Assembly (NCBI RefSeq): GCF_001612725.1
Contig: NZ_BDAZ01000056.1
Span: 1-64,000, forward strand
Length of the DNA stretch: 64,000 bases
Direction of reading: 5' to 3'
Source of the DNA: Nocardia anaemiae NBRC 100462
GTDB lineage: Bacteria > Actinomycetota > Actinomycetes > Mycobacteriales > Mycobacteriaceae
Shown here: piece by piece, positions 59,310 through 64,000 of the stretch
Layout of the letters: each line of letters opens with the position of its first letter
Numbering within the stretch: position 1 is the stretch's first letter
Notes under the pieces: generated by a model
What the model was told of the DNA's origin: nothing
Database searches by the model: none
The model's input: the letters and a program-made list of their open reading frames with translations, nothing else
Made by a program: the position numbers and the translations under genes

Positions 59310-60881
59310 ATGAGCAACACTGCGGCGCGAGCGACGGGCGCTGAAGTAGCCGAGCGCGACCACGGAACCACCCGTAAATCGAATACCGTGACGACCGCGC
59401 CGGGCGGCGTCACCGCGACGGATTCCACCGCTCCGGAGGCTGCTGAAGCCCCGGAGGTGCAGGCTGCCCATGAAGTCGCGGTGGGCGGGACCGACGCCGT
59501 ACATGCTTCGATGGATTCCAGCATGCCACGCGAATCCGGCCTGTCACGAGGTCCGGCGGCGGCAATCGCGGCGAGAGTGCGTGACGGCTCGCTGACGCCG
59601 ATCGAAACCGTCGATACCGCCCTGGACCTGATCGCCGCGGAGAACCGAAAGACGAATGCGTTCACGGTCGTTCGCTCCGCTAAGGCTCGGGCGGAAGCGC
59701 TCGCACTGGAACAGCGTTCAGATCTGGACGTGCTGCCATTGGCGGGCGTCCCCATCGCAATCGAACACAACATCGCGGTCGAGGGCGAGTCGACGCTGGC
59801 CGGTTCCGTGGCCACCGACACCCGCCCGGCCGCCGCCGACCATCCGGTGGTGCGCCGACTGCGGACCGCTGGCGCGGTGGTGGTCGGGCTTACCGCGGTA
59901 TCGGAGTTGGGGCTGTGGGCCAGCACTGAGAGTGAGGGCCGCATCAGCCGCAACCCGTGGAATTCCGCGCGCAGTACCGGCGGGCCATCGGGGGGATCGG
60001 CCGCGGCGGTCGCCTCGGGGGTGGTGCCGGTCGCACAGGCCAATGACGGGCTCGGTTCGGTGCGCATACCCGCAGCCTGCTGTGGGGTGTTCGGGATCAA
60101 GCCGGGGCGGCATATCGTGCCCATCGAGGTCGGCGCCGATTCCTGGGCGGAAATGGTCGAAAATGGTGTGCTCGCAACGACAGTCGGCGATGCCGCGCTC
60201 GCGCTGTCGGTGCTGGCCGAGCGCCCGGACCTAGCCGAATTGGAACCGCCGGGCCGACTACGCATCGGGCTGGCCGTGGCGCCACCGTCCCGGTTGTTCC
60301 GGGTCGATCGGCACTGGACCGCGGCCGCCCGCACCGCCGCTTCGGCCGCCGCCGCGGCCGGGCACCTGGTGGAATCGGTGACACTGCCCTACGGCGAATC
60401 GCTCGTCTCGGTCTGCCTGCGCTGGTTGGCGTTCGGCGCGCGCGAGGCCGCGAATATCGTGCGCCCCGACCGTCTGCAGCGGCGCACTCGCCGTCACGTC
60501 GCACTCGGTCGGCTGGTCCAGCGGTTTCGGCTGATGCGCCCGGCCCAGGTGGACCGGGTCGAGGCGCGGCTGCTGGACTTCTTCGAGCGCTACCACGTGG
60601 TGATCACGCCGACGCTGGCCGCGCCGCCACCGCGGGCCAGGGCCTGGCACATGCTGGGTTGGCTCGTGAATGTTGTTGTCAGCGCTCGGTATTCACCGTT
60701 CACACCGCTGTGGAATCTGGTCGGCTGGCCCGCCGCATCGATCCCGATGGGCATGCACCCGAGATCGAAGACGCCGGTCGCCGCCCAACTCACCGGACCG
60801 CCCGGCAGTGAATCGATCCTGCTGCGCCTCGCGGCTCAGCTCGAATCGATGCACCCCTGGAAGCGAACGGTAAAGGATTAA
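59310..60881 (+). CDS. Amidase-signature protein with altered catalytic residues
   Basis: A 523-residue amidase-signature protein. The first 70 residues are a Thr/Ala/Glu-rich extension. The core has PLAGVPIAIEHNIAVEGEST, STGGPSGGSAAAVASG and NDGLGSVRIPAACCGVFGIK. In active amidases the triad is Lys, cis-Ser and Ser. Here the Lys position is Glu152, the cis-Ser position is Pro226, and only the nucleophile Ser250 remains. Activity is therefore doubtful. GGGGGAG precedes the ATG. It is divergent from the kinase operon and its stop overlaps the convergent LysR gene by 3 nt. Confidence 0.85.
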   Translation: MSNTAARATGAEVAERDHGTTRKSNTVTTAPGGVTATDSTAPEAAEAPEVQAAHEVAVGGTDAVHASMDSSMPRESGLSRGPAAAIAARVRDGSLTPIETVDTALDLIAAENRKTNAFTVVRSAKARAEALALEQRSDLDVLPLAGVPIAIEHNIAVEGESTLAGSVATDTRPAAADHPVVRRLRTAGAVVVGLTAVSELGLWASTESEGRISRNPWNSARSTGGPSGGSAAAVASGVVPVAQANDGLGSVRIPAACCGVFGIKPGRHIVPIEVGADSWAEMVENGVLATTVGDAALALSVLAERPDLAELEPPGRLRIGLAVAPPSRLFRVDRHWTAAARTAASAAAAAGHLVESVTLPYGESLVSVCLRWLAFGAREAANIVRPDRLQRRTRRHVALGRLVQRFRLMRPAQVDRVEARLLDFFERYHVVITPTLAAPPPRARAWHMLGWLVNVVVSARYSPFTPLWNLVGWPAASIPMGMHPRSKTPVAAQLTGPPGSESILLRLAAQLESMHPWKRTVKD

Positions 60882-61768
60882 CCCGCGATCGCGGGCTGAT
60901 GCTGCACTGCGAAACCACCCTCCACCGCACGTGCGGCGAATTCGAGGATGGTCGGTCGGTTGTCGTCGGCGCGCCAGGCCACCGCCAGTTCGCACGGGGC
61001 GAGTCCGGCGAGTGGGCGGGCGGTCAGACCCGGCCAGCGATACATCGGCACATTGTTCTCGGCCAGCAGACACACGCCAAGGCCCAGGCTCACGGCCTCC
61101 AGCTTGTCCTCGGGGGTCGCCGCCTCGGCGCCGATCTTGGGCTGACGGCCGTTGCGGGCATCGTTGCCGAGCCAGAAGTCGCGCACCGCACCGGCCTCGG
61201 TGGGCAGTGCGATGAACGGCTCGTCGAGCAGGTCGGCGAAGTCGATGGTCTCGTTCTCGGCCAGCGGATGGTTCTCCGGCAGCAGTACCCAGCGCGGCTC
61301 GGTGCGCAGCACCTGCCAGCGGTACCGGTTCGGATCGGGTAGCGGAAGCCAGACCAGGGCCAGGTCGGCCTGGCGACCGGCCAGACCGCTCGAGGGGTCG
61401 GTCCAGGAGGCGGCGTGCAGGGCGAGGCGGTGCCCGCTCGCGCTCTCCAGATCGTTCAGCAGCCCGCGGCCCAGCGCGGACTGGATGCCGACGCGCAGCA
61501 CCTCACCGGCCTCCTGCAGCGAGACGTTGGTGACCTCCCACAGCTCCAGGATCTTGCGGGCGCCTTCGAGCAGTTCCTTACCCGCGACGGTCAGCGCGAC
61601 ACTGCGCTGGTTGCGGTCGAACAGGACCACGTCGAGCTGGCGTTCCAGCTGACGAATCTGACGCGAGAGGGTGGGTTGAGCGATGTGCAGCCGCTGGGCG
61701 GCGTTGGTGAAGTGCAGTTCCTCAGCGACGGCGACGAAATACCGCAGGTCGCGCAAATGCGGGTCCAT
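60878..61768 (-). CDS. LysR-family transcriptional regulator
   Basis: A 296-residue LysR protein. Helix-turn-helix: LRDLRYFVAVAEELHFTNAA, QRLHIAQPTLSRQIRQLERQ. The effector domain from about 90 onward includes LRVGIQSALGRGLLNDLESA and PENHPLAENETIDFADLL. Targets are unknown; no metabolic operon is divergent within the first 400 bp, and the SDR/ALDH unit beyond it runs in the same direction. Confidence 0.93.
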   Translation of the reverse strand: MDPHLRDLRYFVAVAEELHFTNAAQRLHIAQPTLSRQIRQLERQLDVVLFDRNQRSVALTVAGKELLEGARKILELWEVTNVSLQEAGEVLRVGIQSALGRGLLNDLESASGHRLALHAASWTDPSSGLAGRQADLALVWLPLPDPNRYRWQVLRTEPRWVLLPENHPLAENETIDFADLLDEPFIALPTEAGAVRDFWLGNDARNGRQPKIGAEAATPEDKLEAVSLGLGVCLLAENNVPMYRWPGLTARPLAGLAPCELAVAWRADDNRPTILEFAARAVEGGFAVQHQPAIAG

Positions 61769-62135
61769 AGCCCCTTGCTATCAGAATCGGTCCTGAATTT
61801 CCAGCCTATTAAGGCCGGAAAGTCTGGATATGGCAGCCGAAACAGTCGGCAGGTTTGTTAGACACAGCATATGGCTTGTCATGGTCATTTGCATCATCGA
61901 CTCGGCGAATCTCCGGCACCCCCGGCCCGTGCTGCGGCGCACAAGTTAATTGGGCGTATGACCAGCAAAGATATATCCCGCGGCGGGTGTGGGGAGGGTG
62001 CTGAAGTGTGGCCGGTCACTGACGAGAAACCGGCCCGCAACGAGGACGAGGCTGCCATCGGCAGATTGAGTGATGTTCGTCACAATTTTGTTTGCCGTCT
62101 CGTACGAACTGCCGTCACGAGGGCGCTCCTACGCG
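61769..62135. other. Intergenic region upstream of the LysR gene
   Basis: About 370 bp containing the LysR promoter. Open frames here lack ribosome sites and family features. No gene is supported. Confidence 0.5.
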
Positions 62136-62175
62136 CGAAGGCGCCGTGGTCGATCACACGATCACGGCGCCTTCG
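62136..62175 (-). terminator. Terminator of the ALDH-SDR operon
   Basis: CGAAGGCGCCGTG and CACGGCGCCTTCG make a 13-bp perfect stem with a 14-nt loop, 8 bp beyond the SDR stop codon on the minus strand. Confidence 0.8.
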
Positions 62176-62183
62176 TCGATCAC

Positions 62184-63017
62184 TCAGAGGCTGCGCGCCC
62201 GATCCTCATAGGCCTTTCGCTCGGCCACATCCACATCGTCGAGGAAGGCATTGCTCGAACCCAGCGCCCTGGCCAGTCCATCGGCCACCGGCTCGGGCAG
62301 CAGATTCACCACCTGCGACAGGAATCCGGCCACCGCGGTGACCCGGACCTTGGACTTCGGCTCGGCGATCAGCGCGACGATCGCATCGGCGATCTCCTCC
62401 GGCTCGGCCGGACGCAGCAGCTTCGGGCCGCTCACGCCGGAGCCGAGTTCGGTATTGGTCAGCGTCGGCAGCACCGAGGAGAACGCGACACCCGAACCGC
62501 GGTACTCCTCGCGCAGGGTGTCGGTGAAGCCGAGCACCGCATGCTTGCTGGCGTTGTAGGTCGCCAAGCCCGGGATATGCGTCTCGCCCGCGAGCGAGGC
62601 GATATTGATGATGTGCCCGCGCTTGCGCGCCAGCATGCGCGTCAGGCCCAGCTTGGAGCCGAGGATCACGCCGTAGACATTGATATCCAGAATCCGGCGG
62701 GTGATCTGATCCGGCTCATCGGCGAATTTGCCGGTCGGCATGATGCCCGCATTGTTGATCAGCACGTCGATCGGGCCGATGGTGCGCTCGACCTCGTCGA
62801 GGAAGCTCTCGAACGAGGTGGGATCGGTGACGTCGAGTCGTCCGTACAGCTCGAAATCACGGGCGGCACCGGACTCCTTGACCGTGGTCTCGTCGATATC
62901 GCCGATCGCGATCTTGGCGCCGAGCGCATGCAGTGCGGTCGCCGTGGCCAGTCCGATGCCGCGCGCGCCACCGGTGATGACGACAACCTTGCCGCGAACC
63001 TTCGCCGCGTTCGTCAC
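62184..63017 (-). CDS. SDR-family oxidoreductase
   Basis: A 277-residue classical short-chain dehydrogenase. VVVITGGARGIGLATATALH binds the cofactor, with an acidic DIDE after the second strand suggesting NAD. NNAGIMPTGKF, NIASLAGETHIPGLATYNAS and YNASKHAVLGF give the catalytic Ser, Tyr and Lys. The GTG start overlaps the aldehyde dehydrogenase stop by 4 nt (GTGA), so both enzymes are co-translated and probably act on the same alcohol/aldehyde substrate. Confidence 0.92.
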   Translation of the reverse strand: MTNAAKVRGKVVVITGGARGIGLATATALHALGAKIAIGDIDETTVKESGAARDFELYGRLDVTDPTSFESFLDEVERTIGPIDVLINNAGIMPTGKFADEPDQITRRILDINVYGVILGSKLGLTRMLARKRGHIINIASLAGETHIPGLATYNASKHAVLGFTDTLREEYRGSGVAFSSVLPTLTNTELGSGVSGPKLLRPAEPEEIADAIVALIAEPKSKVRVTAVAGFLSQVVNLLPEPVADGLARALGSSNAFLDDVDVAERKAYEDRARSL

Positions 63018-64000
63018 TTGTTGTCTCCCTTGAGCTTCAGAATCGCCGCGATATCGATGCGCCGCAGTCCGCGCGCCCCCGCGGCACGCATCGCGCCGAG
63101 CCCGAACAGCACCTTCGGCATCTGGTACGGGAACCAGAGCAGTTCCTTCTGCTGGGTGGGCAGGATCGGCGTGGTGATCGCCTTCTGCCTGCAGTACTTG
63201 CGAACTCCGTTCGGGCCGCCCCAGCGTGCGCCGACACCGGACTGCCCCCAGCCGCCCATCGGCAGCGCGAAGCTGAACAGGTTGACGAAGACGTCGTTGA
63301 TATTGACCGCCCCCGCTTCGAGTGCGCGGGCCACGCGCTCGCCGCGCTCCTTATCGCCGGTCCACACCGACGCCGACAGGCCATAGACCGAATCATTGGC
63401 CAGCCGAACGGCTTCCGCCTCATCGGCGACCTTGATCACCGGCAGGGTCGGGCCGAAGGTCTCCTCGGTAATGCAGGACATGGTGTGGTCGACATCGACG
63501 AGCACGGTCGGTTCGAACAGCGTGCCGACACCGGTGCGCTTGCCGCCGGTGGTCACCCGCGCACCCGCCGCGACGGCCTCGTCGACATGCCGTTGCACGA
63601 TCTGGACCTGGTTCTCATTGGCCAGCGCGCCGACGTCGTATTTGGACTCGCGACCGTCGAGTCCCTGGCGCAGATTCTTGACGGCGTCGGTGAGTTTGGC
63701 GACGAATTCGTCGTAGACCGGAGCCTCGACATACACCCGCTCCACCGAAATGCAGACCTGACCCGAATTGAACATGCCGCCGAAGGCGATGCCGTGCGCG
63801 GCCCGATCCAGATCCGCGTCGGCCAGCACGATCGCCGGATCCTTACCACCCAATTCCAGGCTGTAGGGAATCATCCGCTCGACACAGGCGGCGGCGATCT
63901 TGCGCCCGGTCGCGGTCGAACCGGTGAACTGGATGTAGTCGGCATTCTCGACCACCGCCGCACCCGTCGCACCCGCGCCGGTGACCACCGCGAACACCGG
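63014..64000 (-). CDS. Aldehyde dehydrogenase, N-terminus cut by window edge
   Basis: 328 codons of a NAD(P)-dependent aldehyde dehydrogenase continue past the right edge. ADYIQFTGSTATGRKIAAAC is the cofactor region. SLELGGKDPAIVLADAD holds the general-base Glu. NSGQVCISVERVYVEA has the catalytic Cys, and EETFGPTLPVIK the later Glu. The C-terminal 60 residues extend beyond the usual end (KELLWFPYQMPKVLFGLGAM), a feature of actinobacterial succinic-semialdehyde dehydrogenase-type homologues. About 180 N-terminal residues are outside the window. It is coupled to the SDR gene. Confidence 0.92.
   Translation of the reverse strand, partial: PVFAVVTGAGATGAAVVENADYIQFTGSTATGRKIAAACVERMIPYSLELGGKDPAIVLADADLDRAAHGIAFGGMFNSGQVCISVERVYVEAPVYDEFVAKLTDAVKNLRQGLDGRESKYDVGALANENQVQIVQRHVDEAVAAGARVTTGGKRTGVGTLFEPTVLVDVDHTMSCITEETFGPTLPVIKVADEAEAVRLANDSVYGLSASVWTGDKERGERVARALEAGAVNINDVFVNLFSFALPMGGWGQSGVGARWGGPNGVRKYCRQKAITTPILPTQQKELLWFPYQMPKVLFGLGAMRAAGARGLRRIDIAAILKLKGDNK

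Noticed and set aside
62070..63386. 438-codon plus-strand frame opposite the SDR/ALDH genes
   Set aside because: Antisense shadow; the SDR and ALDH motifs on the minus strand are unambiguous.
1..64000. tRNA or rRNA genes
   Set aside because: No cloverleaf-like segment with a TTCGAATCC-type arm or rRNA sequence was found by eye; a tRNAscan run would be decisive.

Overview
The window looks like chromosomal DNA of a mycolic-acid actinomycete, most probably Nocardia or a close relative. The evidence is very high GC with strong third-position GC, many GTG starts and 4-nt ATGA/GTGA overlaps. Gene content agrees: an antigen-85-type esterase, an EspG/type VII cassette, DUF397 plus XRE-DUF5753, DUF4254, a mycothiol-type maleylpyruvate isomerase, Pls/PosA, and the ppa-dacB-metalloprotease-tilS-hpt neighbourhood known from mycobacteria. 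No rRNA, tRNA or CRISPR array was seen. The species is an inference.

Layout. 1-3.4 kb: YgaP-like membrane protein (cut by the left edge), small Cys-rich protein, AhpD-like protein and MMPL transporter, divergent from a CsoR/CstR-type repressor; two C6G6-type palindromes lie between them. 3.4-5.2 kb: broken Tn3-family transposase, then a TetX-like flavin monooxygenase. 5.4-12.1 kb: small hypotheticals, a DUF35-like protein, a large LuxR ATPase regulator, a lipase-like hydrolase and a DUF3533 membrane protein. 12.1-15.5 kb: three exported proteins (lysozyme-like, S1 protease, mycolyltransferase-like). 15.8-21.6 kb: redox enzymes, including a molybdopterin oxidoreductase without its usual FeS cysteines, and a hydrolase. 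22-31 kb: VOC, DUF2752, M1 peptidase coupled to a 1345-residue Pls/PosA synthetase with an odd in-frame insertion, MarR/MFS and LysE.

31.3-38.3 kb: a SAM-IV riboswitch controls a class V (cysteine desulfurase-like) PLP enzyme. It is followed by a 19-bp repeat array and a frameshifted type VII/toxin-type remnant, then a flavin reductase, YbaK, crotonase and a second MarR/MFS pair. 38.3-42 kb: decayed maleylpyruvate-isomerase fragment, a perfect 64-bp palindrome, then a type VII cassette (DUF3558 lipoprotein, small substrate, EspB/PPE-like protein, EspG). 42-46.2 kb: DUF397/XRE, DUF4254, and two duplicated genes for small Tyr-rich secreted peptides that carry matching upstream elements and terminators.

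46.2-53.6 kb: ppa, dacB, DUF2342 metalloprotease, an array of degenerate copies of that gene's own 3' end, a second 64-bp palindrome that covaries with the first, an HxlR-controlled reductase pair, tilS and hpt. 53.6-64 kb: cyclase-family hydrolase coupled to two large membrane Ser/Thr kinase-like proteins (one a probable pseudokinase), an amidase-fold protein with altered catalytic residues, LysR, SDR and an aldehyde dehydrogenase cut by the right edge.

The most novel signals are the paired covarying palindromes, the gene-3'-end-derived repeat array, the duplicated secreted peptides, the planctomycete-style kinase/pseudokinase pair, and the FeS-ligand-less molybdoenzyme.
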